Shown: in pieces, positions 47,646 through 59,900 of the stretch | How the letters are laid out: each line of letters begins with the position of its first letter | Numbering within the stretch: the first letter of the stretch is position 1 | Assembly (NCBI GenBank): GCA_030522415.1 | Contig: CM060109.1 | Location: forward strand, 6,164,655-6,228,654 | Source of the DNA: Channallabes apus | Taxonomy: Eukaryota > Chordata > Actinopteri > Siluriformes > Clariidae | DNA length: 64,000 nt | Direction: 5' to 3' | Notes under the pieces: model-generated | What the model was told of the DNA's origin: nothing | Seen by the model: only the letters and a program-made list of their open reading frames with translations | Databases searched by the model: none | Translations under genes and position numbers: made by a program

Positions 47646-50045
47646 TTATAGATGATGAGTGAGTGAGTGATCATTATGTGCCACGCCCCTTTTCCTAACC
47701 TATGTCCAAAAAACATGAAAATGTGTAACCATACTGTACAGGCTGTAATTGGGTCTATAAAAATGACATACTGTAATCCTACATGGTTCGTCATGCTTTA
47801 GTCACAGGATATTATTCATTAACCCGCCTAAGGTTAAGTGCTATAGCAGCTGACACGCAGCATCAAATAAATCAAGTCCAAACGCCTTTCATAAATTCAG
47901 AACCAATAGGGTTTCGGCGTAATCGTCCCTTTTTTTTAATAGGAACACGTACACAAATACAAACTGACAGGTACTTTAAAAGAAGGTGACATGTTGTCTT
48001 GAGGAGTCAGATTCCTGCTGATGTACTGCATACACACACACATACACACACAACAATGATTGAATCTATCCGTAATTACAGATGCACAATGCTTGTCTAC
48101 CTGCTGCGACACGGATGAATCGGAAATGCTTGAACGAGCAGCGAGGGCGACAACGTGCCTTGCTTTATCATTACTGAATAAAGGGCTCCGTACACATGCA
48201 CGCTCGCACAATAAATAGCCTTAATTGGAGCAAAGCGACTGAGACACGTCAGCGCAGCCTGTCCCTGATGGGGTCTCATTCAAGCTCACCGAGCGGCTCG
48301 GCTCCACAAAGAAGCCCTGCTCGAGTTGCTCATTTACAGCCCAAGGACAAAGGAAGCACTCAGCTCGGGCGCTGCGCACAGACGCAAGGCTCCGGCCATG
48401 AGACGAGCAAAACTAATTATTAGTGCTGAACACCAAGCTTTGTAATGATTTCAGGCCTCCTGCCTTATTGCTGTGTAAATGTATTAAATGCACAGTAAAG
48501 GGGGATAACTCAGCTCTCCGCTGAATCTGCTTCTGCTTTCGGGTTCTCACAGATCTAACAACCTGGAAATATAACGCGCAAGTCTGCTGAGACAGCGCTA
48601 ATCCACGTTAGCAAACCAGCATTAACAAACGTGGTGTAGGGCTAAAAAACGTGGTGTAGGGGTAAAATTCTTAGCGATGGGTTTCTAACTAAGGTGCAGT
48701 GCAGGTCCTTTACCCCTTGGGTCACAGCAGTAAGTGGACTCGGAGCAAGTGGACTTTTTTCTCGCTTGTTTTTCAGTGACGTTAAAACTCATGCTAAAGA
48801 GAAATCCTGGAGACAGTGGTGCACAAAAACATTGGATTCAAAGTAAAGGTGAGAGATTTGGACTAGAGCGCCACTGCATCACTGCTTTTTACCAAAAGAT
48901 CATGATTGGTTCTTCAATAGGAGGCAGGAGACTAAGCAGCTAAAGCTTCGTATAAGTCCTAGACACCAGAGAGCCATAAAAGGCGAAAGTTAGAGATCAA
49001 GGCAGGATGGCTGTAATTAGGCGTTTAGTGTTTCCCAGCTGAGCTCGTTACGGACACCGAGAGTGCTTCCTTTTACCCGAGGACGCAGGTGCAGGATGTG
49101 TACGCGTGATTGAGCGTCTTTATTAGGGACAATAAGAAACTCATGATAGGTACACCGGACAAGGGGTGGGGCAAAAACAAAGCTGGGTTAGCCATATAAA
49201 GCTAAGAAATAAGAATAAGTAATAAAGTAAAAAGTGCTTCAAAGCAAAGGTTGAAATATTGAGCATAAAACATTGCCAACAAGTAGCACAGCTTTGCGCG
49301 AACTTGACCATACTGTACGTTTATTGATTTTTAAAAAAATCAATACTGTTATTTAAATCTTAACCATAAACTTTACACCAGCTATAGTTCTGTATATTAC
49401 ATTTTGTATAATTCGAAATCTAATGCAGCATCTACATGTAGGAGAACATGAGAACTGAAAAACGTACAAAACATATTTAAAGTTAAGCAATGGTACGTTC
49501 TTCGGTTCTAGAAACAGTTCTTGAAATTCTTGAAACAGACAAAGCATTGACCATATAAGGTCATTCATTAGTAAAGTAATTGTCAGTAATTGCCCTTTAC
49601 TAATGATTTGTCTAGCAAATATTTGTTCCTCGTCACTGCACTAAAGTATCATGTTGATAATGTTGTACTTCAATTGGATGTGAACACCATCAGTCACTCT
49701 TGTTCCCAATTGTTGGAACTATTGGTTCCCCTCTTCCACTTCTTTTGTTTCCTAGATTTCAACTGTATGTGTGAACATGTTGTGATTTTTTCATTAAGCG
49801 ACAGATGGATGTGAAATAGATTCAGGCTGAGAACTTAAAAATTTTTTTTGTTTTTTGGTAAAATAAATGAGTGTAAGTGTGTGTGTCTGTCTCCCTCTCT
49901 CTCTCCCAGTCGGCTCAGACATGGTTACAAGCGTGTCGAAGTTGGACAGACACATCATGCATTTCATCCCTCAATTTCAACTTGTAACTTTTCCATTCTA
50001 CACAGCTCCAATTGTGGAGAAATGTCATCCTTTTTTACTTGACTT
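47646..50045. other. intergenic; candidate conserved block 48060-48600
   Basis: 48060-48600 is unique-looking with 'aaaactaattattagtgctg' and 'ccttaattggagcaaagcg' motifs and elevated G+C, a plausible conserved non-coding element near no gene. The rest shows no gene or repeat I recognise. Confidence 0.3.
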
Positions 50046-50049
50046 ACTC

Positions 50050-50312
50050 AATTCAATTCAATTTTATTCGTACACTGCTTTTAACGATTGTCATTGTCGC
50101 AAAACAGCTTTACACAATCAAAAGAATTATGAAAGTTTGTATGAAATGTGAATGTGTATGAATCAAATTGATGAGATTGTGGCCAAGGGCGACAGCGACA
50201 GTGCCAAGGAAAAACTCTGTCAGATGGCGATAGGAAGAAACCTTGAGAGGAACCAGACTCAACAGGGAACCCATCCTCATTTGGGTGATGTCACCATGCA
50301 CATATAGGGTCC
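50050..50312 (+). repeat. common teleost retroposon-type repeat
   Basis: 'attcaattttattcgtacac', 'gcaaaacagctttacacaat' and 'gaaaccttgagaggaaccag' followed by 'actcaacagggaacccatcc' form a phrase widespread in fish genomes. Non-coding. Family name not certain. Confidence 0.65.
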
Positions 50313-50925
50313 AGAGTTTGATTCCTGCCCTGGGGTGTGTGTGTGTGCATGGAATTTAAATGTGCATGTAAATGTTGACCCGAGTCCTACCATGGGAATA
50401 AATACAATGGTCACTATTGGCCTCCATAGTCCCTAGTTGGACTACAGAGGTTTGTGGATGGATGGATGGATGGATGGATGGAAGGGTCTTTATTGTCGTG
50501 CTTTACATGGTCAACTTAAATTTGGCATGATAAATGCACATTTTCTTCAGTAAGCTGATTCACTGATGATAAACTCAGATCTGATTTAGATCAACAGATT
50601 CATTAATGTTTTTAGTGTTGATACCATCAAATAAAAGATTGACAAAGAACTAATAAGTCCTTTTTGATAAGTTTATGCAACCTGTCCTGTATGTTGAGAG
50701 AGACAATTACACACTTTTACCATGACTTTAGGGCTACAATGAGCTACCACAAGCTCAAAATGTTGATAAAAGTCATCACTTTTGTACTTCCAATAAAGTG
50801 GATGTTTAAATGGAGGACGTTTAAGAAGTAATATTTTACCCAAGTTATTTTATATTAACTTTCACTCAAGTATAGAATTCATGTACAGTACTTTGGTCAT
50901 CACTAAAGAATAACGTCAGTTACGT
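50313..50925. other. no recognisable gene
   Basis: Short (GGAT)n at 50457-50482; otherwise nothing. Confidence 0.5.
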
Positions 50926-50930
50926 TTATA

Positions 50931-52308
50931 CAGGTCCTTCTCAAACAATTAGCATATTGTGATAAAGTTCATTATTTTCTGTAATGTACTGATAAACATT
51001 AGACTTTCATATATTTTAGATTCATTACACACAACCTGAAGTAGTTCAAGCCTTTTATTGTTTTAATATTGATGATTGTGGCATACAGCTCATGAAAACC
51101 CCAAATCCCTATCTCAAAAAATTAGAATATCATGAAAAGGTTCTCTAAACGAGCTATTAACCTAATCATCTGAATCAACTAACTCTAAACACCTGCAAAA
51201 GATTCCTGAGGCTTTTAAAAACTCCCAGCCTGGTTCATTACTCAAAACCGCAATCATGGGTAAGACTGCCGACCTGACTGCTGTCCAGAAGGCCATCATT
51301 GACACCCTCAAGCAAGAGGGTAAGACACAGAAAGAAATTTCTGAACGAATAGGCTGTTCCCAGAGTGCTGTATCAAGGCACCTCAGTGGGAAGTCTGTGG
51401 GAAGGAAAAAGTGTGGCAGAAAACGCTGCACAACGAGAAGAGGTGACCGGGCCCTGAGGAAGATTGTGGAGAAGGACCGATTCCAGACCTTGGGGGACCT
51501 GCGGAAGCAGTGGACTGAGTCTGGAGTAGAAACATCCAGAGCCACCGTGTACAGGCGTGTGCAGGAAATGGGCTACAGGTTGCAAATTTTGCATGTCATT
51601 GGGAAATCAAGGTGCCAGAGTCTGGAGGAAGACTGGGGAGAGGGAAATGCCAAAATGCCTGAAGTCCAGTGTCAAGTACCCACAGTCAGTGATGGTCTGG
51701 GGTGCCATGTCAGCTGCTGGTGTTGGTCCACTGTGTTTTATTAAGGGCAGGCTCAATGCAGCTAGCTATCAGGAGATTTTGGAGCACTTCATGCTTCCAT
51801 CTGCTGAAAAGCTTTATGGAGATGAAGATTTCATTTTTCAGCACGACCTGGCACCTGCTCACAGTGCCAAAACCACTGGTAAATGGTTTACTGACCATGG
51901 TATTACTGTGCTCAATTGGCCTGCCAACTCTCCTGACCTGAACCCCATAGAGAATCTGTGGGATATTGTGAAGAGAAAGTTGAGAGACACAAGACACAAG
52001 AATCTGCAAAAGGATTCCCGACCAAGGATTGAGTGCAGAACTGAACATAATTATTTGAAGGTTGACTTTTTTTTTAAATTAAAAACACTTCTTTTATTGG
52101 TCGGATGAAATATGCTGTTTTTTTGAGATAGGGATTTTGGGTTTTTATGAGCTGTATGCCACAATCATCAATATTAAAACAATAAAAGGCTTGAACTACT
52201 TCAGTTGTGTGTAATGAATCTAAAATATATGAAAGTCTAATGTTTATCAGTACATTACAGAAAATAATTAACTTTATCACAATATGCAATTTTTTTTAGA
52301 AGGACCTG
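50931..52308 (+). mobile_element. Tc1-type transposon, internally deleted
   Basis: Inverted ends CAGGTCCTTCTCAAA and its partner AGAAGGACCTG, about 200 bp each. TA precedes the left end (50929-50930); the right flank reads TG, consistent with one mutation. The transposase has two internal deletions. Confidence 0.9.
51256..52020 (+). pseudogene. Tc1 transposase pseudogene lacking first catalytic Asp
   Basis: An ATG at 51256 starts M-G-K-T-A-D-L-T with an intact helix-turn-helix (E-I-S-E-R-I-G-C-S-Q-S-A-V-S-R-H-L). After R-V-Q-E-M-G-Y-R-L near 51580 a deletion removes the stretch with the first catalytic Asp and shifts the frame. The second frame resumes G-N-Q-G-A-R-V-W-R-K and keeps F-Q-H-D-L-A-P-A-H and N-P-I-E-N-L-W. 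Beyond about 52005 the C-terminal region is deleted into 3' non-coding sequence. Family length is about 340 aa. It cannot encode an active enzyme. Confidence 0.9.
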
Positions 52309-52459
52309 TGTATATATATATATATATCACCTTTTTAAACATTTATGTGCATATTACAGTATGTTAAATACTGTATATCATAGTCACATAAACAATAAGT
52401 GGAAGAGAAGCTCTCACCTGACTCATAATTAGATTATTATGCTGATTGAAGGACTTTTA

Positions 52460-54540
52460 TGTTATATTTACTCGTCCACAAAATTCCATAAAGCTACAAA
52501 ATGCCAATTGAACACTGAAACATCACCTCCTGTTGCCTTACAGCTTTCATACATGTCCTGTACCACTCTAACATACTTCTCTGCCACTCCAGACTTCCTC
52601 ATACAACACCACAGCTCCTCTCTCAGCACCCTGTCATACGCTTTCTCTGAATCTACAAAGACACAATGCAACTCTTCACTACCTTGTCTGTACTTCTCCA
52701 CCAGCATCCACAAACCAAATACTGCATCTGATGTACTCTTTCTAGAAATGAAACCATATTGCTGCTCACAAATGCTCACCTCTGTCCTTAACCTAGCTTC
52801 CACTACTCTCTCACAGCTTCATTGTATGGCTCATTAGCTTTATACCTCTGTAATTGCCACAACTCTGCACATCTCTCTTGTTCTTAAAAATCGGCACCAA
52901 TACACTTCTCCTCCACTCCTCTGGAATCCTCTCACTCTCCAAGATCTCGTTAAACAAACTAGTCAGAAACTCTACTGCCACCTCTCCTAAGCACTTCCAT
53001 ACCTCCACAGGTATGTCATCAGGACCAACAGCCTTTCCTCTCTTCATCCTCTTCAACACGCTTCTCACCTCACTTTTACTAATATTTGCTACTTCCTGCT
53101 CCACAACAGTCACCTCTTCTACTCTTTGTTCTCTTTCATTTTCCTCATTCATCAACTCCTCAAAGTACTCCTTCCATCTTCCCATCACCCTCCTGGCATC
53201 TGTCAGTACATTTCCATCTCTATCTTTAATCACTCTAACCTGCTGCACATCCTTCCCATCTCTATCTCTCTGCCTCGCCAACCTGTACAGATCCACCTCT
53301 CCCTCCTTACTGTCCAGCCTAGCATACAAGTCCTCATATGCTCTATGTTTGGCCTTTGCCACTTCTACCTTCACCTTACGCTGCATCTCCCTGTACTCCT
53401 GTCTACTCTCTTCAGTCCTCTCAGTGTCCCACTTCTTCTTAGCTAGCCTCTTTCCCTGTATACACTCCTGGACTTCCCCATTCCACCACCAAGTCTCCTT
53501 GTCCCCTTTTCCCTTACCTGATGATACACCAAGTGAGTAAGACCTACCTGTCTCCCTGATCACATTGGCTGTAGTTGTCCAGTCAACTGAAAGCACCTCC
53601 TGACCCACCCATAGCTTGTCTCAACTCCTCCCAGAAGACAACACAACATTCTTCCTTTCTCAGCTTCCACCACTTTGTCCTCTGCTCTGCTTTTGTCCTC
53701 TTCACCTTCCTCACCACCAGGGTTATTTTACACACCACCATTCTGTGTTGTCTGGCTACACTCTCCCCTACCAGCACTTTGCAGTCACTGATCTCTTTCA
53801 GATTACAACGTCGACACAAGATGTAGTCCACCTGAGTGCTTCTGCCTTCACTCTTATGTCACCCTATGTTCCTGCCTCTTCTGGAAGAAAGTATTTACTA
53901 CTGCCATTTCCATCCTCTTTGCAAAGTCCACCACCATCTGTCCTTCTACATTCCTGTGCTAAAGACCAAACCTGCCCATCACATTTTCATCACCTCTGTT
54001 CCCTTCACCAACATGTCCATTGAAGTCTGCACCAATCACCACTCTCTCATCTCTGGGGATGCTCTGCATCACTTCATCTAACTCACTCCAGAATGTCTCC
54101 TTCTCTTCTAACTCACATCCTACCTGTGGAGCATAACCACTAACAACATTGAACATTATCCCTTCAATTTCCAGCTTCAGACTCATCACCCTATCTGATA
54201 CTCTCTTCACCTCTAGGACATTCCTAACAGACTCCTCTTTCAGAATAACTCCTACTCCATTTCTTTTCCTATCCACACCATGGTAAAACAACTTGAACCC
54301 TAATCCTAAGCTTCTGGCCTTGCGACCTTTCCACCTGGTCTCCTGGACACACAGTATATCCTTGTCATGTCATGTCCACATGTCCTTCTCTGCATCATAT
54401 CAACCAATTCTCTTCCCTTCCCAGTCATGGTCCCAACATTCAAGGTCCCTACTTTCACTCCTAAACTCTTGCCTTTCCTCTTCTCTCTCTGCTTTCGAAC
54501 ACGCCTTCCTCCTCTCCTTCTTCGACCAACAGTAGCCCAA
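52460..54540 (-). pseudogene. RTE-like LINE, truncated
   Basis: Reverse-strand non-LTR retrotransposon. Reading from 54540 downward: endonuclease start (V-G-T-L-N-V-G-T-M-T-G-K-G-R-E), then C-V-Q-E-T-R-W-K-G, V-V-I-G-A-D-F-N-G-H-V-G, and V-D-Y-I-L-C-R-R-C (EEP endonuclease motifs). The reverse transcriptase follows in 53608-52811 (G-K-A-V-G-P-D-D-I-P; C-G-N-Y-R-G-I-K-L) and 52803-52468 (F-V-D-S-E-K-A-Y-D). The sequence leaves the family near 52540, before the F-A-D-D catalytic box, so the enzyme is lost. Frameshifts near 54370, 53960 and 52810 confirm a pseudogene. It abuts the + strand LINE at 54541. Confidence 0.85.
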
Positions 54541-55513
54541 ATACCTCCTTCACTCTACTTAGAGAACACTGTAGTATCTGACAAGAAGCATATGTTGGAG
54601 CTTCTCAATAAGCATTTTATAACTTCTGGTTTAACTCTTGATTCATCTAATTCTATTTCTATAAATCCTATTAATTGATCTACTGCATCTCCTCCAACTC
54701 TCCCTCATCCTACACTACCTCCTTCCACCTCCTATAGTTTCATTTTGCGGTCCTTTTCAGAGGAGGAGGTTCTGGATGAACTGCTCAGGCTTGATTCCAA
54801 TAAATCTGCTGGGTCTGATGAGGTGGATCCTGTCTTTTTTAAAATCGCTGCCTCTATTATTGCCGTCCCCATCACAGATATATTCAATTTATCTTTACAC
54901 ACAGGGCAAATCCCTCGCGCTTGGAAGCCAGCGTTAGTGTTTCCTCTTTTTAAGGGTGGCGATTGGTCAGATCCCAATTGTTACAGGCCTATTTCTGTTT
55001 TGCCATGTATCTCTAAGGTTTTGGAAAAACTTGAAAATGGTCAACTCACTGAATACTTGGAAGCTCACAACATCTCATCACCTGCGCAATCAGGATTTAG
55101 AACTGGGTTTGGGTGATTAACAGCAACTCTTAAAGTCTTAAATGATATATATTCTGCATTGGACTCTAAATTGTACTGTGCTGCTATTTTTATTGACTTG
55201 GCCAAGGCCTTTGATTCTGTCAATCATAAATGTCTTATTGATAGGCTTTTTGATACTGGCTTCTCTGACAAAACCTTGTCTTGGTTTTCTAATTATCTAA
55301 GTGATAGAGTGCAGTCTGTGAAATCTGAACAACTTCTTTCCCAGCCTCTCCCAGTCATCAATGGCATCCCGCAGGGATCAATACTTGGACCTACACTTTT
55401 TTCTATTTATACTGTATTAATAATGTAGCTAATTCTGTTACAGACTCACTTATCCATCTTTATGCCGATGATGCAATTCTTTACTCTACAGGTCCTTCTC
55501 CTGCTGCAGCTAT
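54541..55513 (+). pseudogene. LINE reverse transcriptase, 5' half (split by LTR element)
   Basis: Non-LTR retrotransposon of the jockey/CR1/L2 kind. The frame reads F-S-E-E-E-V-L-D-E-L-L, G-S-D-E-V-D-P-V-F-F-K, C-Y-R-P-I-S-V-L-P, F-I-D-L-A-K-A-F-D-S-V-N-H and G-I-P-Q-G-S-I-L-G-P, reverse transcriptase motifs in order. A stop at about 55114 and a frameshift near 55415 break it. The catalytic Y-A-D-D appears in another frame near 55463. 17 codons later the chromovirus is inserted. The remainder resumes at 60652. Confidence 0.85.
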
Positions 55514-55898
55514 TGTCATGCACACTCAATCCACGACCAGCACTAGGACCCGGAAGTAGAGCGGTCGTAAATCAGGAAGTATAAAAGGAGTAAATAAACC
55601 ATAGCAGAGCGCTCAGTCATTGAGTTCGGCCCATGTTGGTTCGTGTTGCGATCTTCCAAACCGTGAGTACTCACCAATCTTTTGGGTTATTGCTTTCTGC
55701 TATTTGTGTGTGCATTTATAGGACGCGGGTTAAATTTGTGTTTTTCCCTCACTCACCCTTTGTGAGAGTCCTTATACTAAATCGCGGGGATATCCTACCT
55801 ACTCGCTTCTTTCCGCGTTTGGGTTCACCATCCACGCTACATTGGGCTAACCGCTAAAGCTGCGTCTTCTGGTCCTTCAGGTTAGTTCACCCGTGACA
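55514..55898 (+). repeat. 5' LTR of chromovirus
   Basis: 385 bp, TGTCATGC...CGTGACA. A TATA box (TATAAAA) is at 55580-55586, AATAAA at 55593-55598, and a predicted transcript start near 55611, the usual distance from the TATA box. A GT-AG pair (55663 and 55880) could define a leader intron. A 74-codon frame inside is probably chance. Confidence 0.95.
55580..55586 (+). promoter_or_regulatory. LTR TATA box
   Basis: TATAAAA lies 31 bases before the GCTCAGTCATT sequence at 55611-55621, which the self-priming model requires to be the 5' end of the transcript. The copy in the 3' LTR is at 60333-60339. Confidence 0.75.
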
Positions 55899-55899
55899 G

Positions 55900-55910
55900 A
55901 ATGACTGAGC
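55900..55910 (+). other. self-priming primer-binding site
   Basis: AATGACTGAGC, one base past the 5' LTR, is the exact 11-base complement of GCTCAGTCATT at 55611-55621 in the LTR. No tRNA-type site (TGG...) follows the LTR. In Tf1 the first 11 bases of the transcript fold back to prime reverse transcription, and the same geometry is present here. The site includes the gag ATG (55901). Confidence 0.8.
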
Positions 55911-56923
55911 CTACCGCGGTGAACCCAGCGGATTACGCGAGCCTTTGCGACGTTGTGGATCAGCATGCCGCGCTAATCAATCAGCTAACCGGGGATCTTG
56001 CTTCTCTCCGCCGCGAGGTCGCTGAGCTCCGGCGGGAGAATGCGGATCTCCGCGCAGCTGTTGATGGCGTCACTGCTCGATCGCACGCCGCAGAGGCCGC
56101 GGCGCCGCCTCATCACCCCTCCCCCCCCCCTTCTTCTGATGTTTTTCTTTCTCTACCAGAGAAATGGAATGGCACGGACGGGAAATGCAGTGTGTTTTTA
56201 ACAGCACTTGAGTTGGTGTTTGAGTTTAATTCCACCAGGTACTCCACCGACCGACTACGCATTGCACTACTCGTTTCGTTGCTAACAGGGCAGGCAGCAG
56301 AGTGGGCCACGGCAGTTATCCGCGCTGACACGGACGTCGCTCACTCATACAATGAATTCACCCGTCAGCTCAAACTCACTTTTGAACACCCTGCGGGCGA
56401 GGTGGAGACCGACTCAAAACTCTATCATCTGCGGCAGGGAGCACTGTCCGTGAGTCGCTATACGGCTGAGTTCCGCACGCTCGCCGTTCAGACCACCTGG
56501 GGAGATGCAGCGCTCCGGACATCATACTACGAGGGGTTGGCTTCTAGGATAAAAGATGAACTAGCCGGGCGAGAGCTCCCCGCTACACTGGAGGGGCTAA
56601 TCCAACTGGCCCTGCGGATCGACCAACGCCTCGTCTCTCGTCCGAAGCCAGCTCCTAGAACCCTGCCGCCATCATCGACCTTCACCTTCAACCCACCACG
56701 ACCACCTTCTTTCACCTCCTACGCCCCACCTGGACATGTCGGTTCTCCACCTCCTGCCGTGGTTGACACAGGAGCCGGGGAACCCATGCAATTAGGGCGC
56801 GCCTCCCTGACCGTATCGGAACGCGCACGCCGCTTCAAAGAGGGTCTGTGTGCATACTGTGGTTCCGCGGACCATCACCGGGCGATCTGTCCTCTACGTC
56901 CGGGAAACGCCCAGCCCCGGTGA
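55901..56923 (+). CDS. gag: gag polyprotein, 340 aa
   Basis: Structural protein that packages the element RNA. The ATG at 55901 is the first in frame and lies 2 bases past the LTR. Residues about 15-60 are heptad-rich and likely coiled coil ([16 protein letters not shown]). A central region with [10 protein letters not shown] and A-A-E-W-A matches retrotransposon gag/capsid. Residues 240-300 are Pro-rich. A CCHC zinc knuckle (C317-X2-C320-X4-H325-X4-C330) is near the end. Stop TGA at 56921-56923. Pol is reached by a -1 frameshift just before this stop. No lesion is visible. Confidence 0.95.
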   Translation: MTEPTAVNPADYASLCDVVDQHAALINQLTGDLASLRREVAELRRENADLRAAVDGVTARSHAAEAAAPPHHPSPPPSSDVFLSLPEKWNGTDGKCSVFLTALELVFEFNSTRYSTDRLRIALLVSLLTGQAAEWATAVIRADTDVAHSYNEFTRQLKLTFEHPAGEVETDSKLYHLRQGALSVSRYTAEFRTLAVQTTWGDAALRTSYYEGLASRIKDELAGRELPATLEGLIQLALRIDQRLVSRPKPAPRTLPPSSTFTFNPPRPPSFTSYAPPGHVGSPPPAVVDTGAGEPMQLGRASLTVSERARRFKEGLCAYCGSADHHRAICPLRPGNAQPR

Positions 56924-59900
56924 ACAGAGGGAGAGATTCACCGGGTCCCCTTCAGATCTCCGCCACCGTCGACAACCCTAACGCGCGCCTTACGGTTCAG
57001 GTATCCCTCCAAATTGGCCACAAACGAGTTCGAAGTACCGCATTCATCGACTCCGGGGCAGCGGGTAACTTCATTGACTCATCTTATGCCAAAAAATTGG
57101 GGGTAAAAATTGAGACGTTATCCCAGCCCATTCGGATCACTTCAGTTGACGGTCGCCCCCTCTCATCTAGCCCGATCATCGCCCAAACCCAACCCATCAC
57201 CTTAGTCATCGACCAACACACAGAACAGCTCCGGTTTCACCTCACCTCCGTCTCATCACCACCCATCATCCTGGGTCACCCGTGGCTCATCCAGCACGAC
57301 CCCCTCATCTCCTGGACTCAGAATCGAATTCTACAATGGGGCGCGACCTGCACTGAACTTTGCCTGCGGGCCACGGCTGGGACGTGCTCTAGGGAGTCCG
57401 AGGCCCCCGACGTCGACACCAACGCCATTCCCACTGCGTACCGAGACCTGGCAGAGGTCTTCTGTAAAAGACGCGCCACACACCTTCCACCGCATCGCCC
57501 CTATGACCTGGCAATCGACCTCCAGCCGGGCTCTATACCACCCCGCGGCCACCTCTACTCTCTCTCCACCACCGAGACGCAGGCGATGGAAGACTACGTG
57601 ACCAATGCCCTCCGCCAAGGTACCATCCGGCCCTCCTCATCGCCTGCTGCCGCGGGGTTCTTCTTCGTGAAGAAAAAAGGAGGAGAACTTCGGCCATGTG
57701 TCGACTATCGGGGGCTAAATAACATCACCATAAAGAACCGACACCCGTTGCCTCTTACCAACTCTGCCCTGGACGCCCTCTCTGGCGCTACCATCTTCAC
57801 AAAGTTGGACCTGCGGAGCGCCTACAACTTGGTACGTATCAGAGAGGGTGATGAGTGGAAGACGGCCTTCATCACACCCACGGGACACTATGAAAGCCTG
57901 GTAATCCCGTTTGGACTTTGCAATGCCCCCGCCGCTTTCCAACATTTCATCAATGACGTTCTCCGAGACATGTTAGGGCGGTGGGCATTTGCATACTTGG
58001 ACGATATTCTAATCTATTCACGAACTCCTGAAGAACACACTCAGCACGTCAGAGCGGTTTTAAAGAGATTACACGCCCATCAACTGTACTGTAAGTTGGA
58101 AAAGTGCGCTTTTCACGAGCGCTCCACCACGTTCCTGGGTTTTGTCATCTCGCCCCAGGGTGTGGCCATGGACCCGCAGAAACTCGAAGTTGTGCGTCAT
58201 TGGCCCCTACCCAAGACCCTTAAGCAGCTTCAACGGTTTCTCGGGTTTGCGAACTTCTATCGTCGCTTTATCCGGGACTACAGTACGGTTGCCGCCCCCC
58301 TAACCGCCCTGACCCGACCCTCACCGTCACCCTTCACTCTAGACTCCGCCGCCATCTCAGCCTTCCAAAGGCTTTGCCAACGTTTCACCACTGCACCGAT
58401 TCTTCTTCACCCAGATTCAAGTCAACCATTCGTTGTGGAGGTGGACGCCTCAGATGTGGGCGCTGGGGCTGTTCTCTCCCAGCGAGGTCCAGACCAAAAA
58501 CTACACCCTTGTAGTTTCTTCTCCAAAAAATTTGACACCACTCAGCAGCGATACGGGGTAGGGGACCGCGAGCTGCTGGCCATAAAGTGGGCTTTGGAGG
58601 AATGGCGTCACTGGCTCCAGGGCACCAGAGAGCCATTCATCGTCTGGACCGATCATCAAAATCTCATCACCATCCGCAATCTAAAGCAGCTGAACCCGAG
58701 GCAGGCGCGATGGGCACTATTTTTCGAACACTATGATTTCCATCTATCATACCGCCCGGGCTCGAAAAACACCAAGGCTGATGCCCTCTCCCGTCAGCAT
58801 GAAGAGGATGTCGCCCGGGCGGAGCCCGCGCCTGTTCTCCCACCATCCAGAATCATCGCACCCCTCCGCTGGGAACTGGAAACCAGGGTCCGCCAGGCAC
58901 AGGTCACGGAGAACGAACCGGCAGGTGCGCCGCCTGGACGTCTCTACGTTCCTCACTCCATGAGATCGGAGGTCATCCAGTGGGGCCACACCTCACTCCT
59001 CTCCGGGCACCCGGGTAGCAGGCGTACAACCCAGTTTGTCCAGCGCGCCTTCTGGTGGCCATCAATGACCAGGGACATCGACGAATACGTTCAGGCGTGC
59101 CCAGTGTGCGCCAGGGCAAAGGACTCCAACCAGCCGACACCAGGGGAACTTCAACCACTTCCAATTCCCCGTCGGCCCTGGTCGCACATTGCCGTCGATT
59201 TCATCACGGGCCTGCCGGAATCCGAAGGGAAGAATACCATTTTAACCATCGTCGATCGTTTCTCCAAAGCCGTGCACCTGGTGGCCCTAACCGGACTCCC
59301 GTCAGCCAAGGACACCGCAACGCTGATATTAGAGCACGTAGTCCGCCTGCATGGGTTCCCCAAAGACATCGTCTCGGATAGGGGGCCCCAGTTCACTGCC
59401 CGATTCTGGAAGGCCTTCTGCCGTCTGATCCATTCCACCTGCAGCCTATCTTCTGGGTACCATCCCCAGACCAATGGTCAGACGGAGCGGACCAACCAAC
59501 AACTGGAGCGCTATCTGAGGTGTTTTGTGGCGGACCGTCAGCGCTCCTGGGCTCGCTACCTCCTATGGGCTGAGTTGTCACACAACCTACACGTCTCGTC
59601 TGCAACCAACCTCAGTCCATTCGAGGTATGCCATGGTTTCCAACCTCCGATGTTCGAACACCAAGAACCGGAGGTTGATGTACCATCAGCCCAACAGTTG
59701 GTCCGCAGGTGTCGGCGGCTCTGGACATTGACGAACCAAGCCATCCAACGAGCCAACACACGCTACGCCGCTCAACATCGCCGTCGACACCCTCCGGGAC
59801 GTTTGTATAATGTAGGTGACAGGGTATGGCTGTCTACGAAAAACCTCCATCTACACACCGAATCAAGAAAACTATCACCCAGGTTCATTGGACCATATCG

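Noticed and set aside
52854..53540. 228-codon + strand frame
   Set aside because: Antisense shadow of the RTE-like LINE on the - strand.
55633..55857. 74-codon frame in each LTR
   Set aside because: Lies in the untranslated leader, no known domain; kept only as a possible upstream frame.
56848..56850. Independent start of pol
   Set aside because: The codon is GTG, inside gag, with no context for initiation; the frameshift signal explains access to pol better.
57331..59759. Several 60-110 codon - strand frames inside pol
   Set aside because: Antisense shadows of a strongly coding + strand frame.
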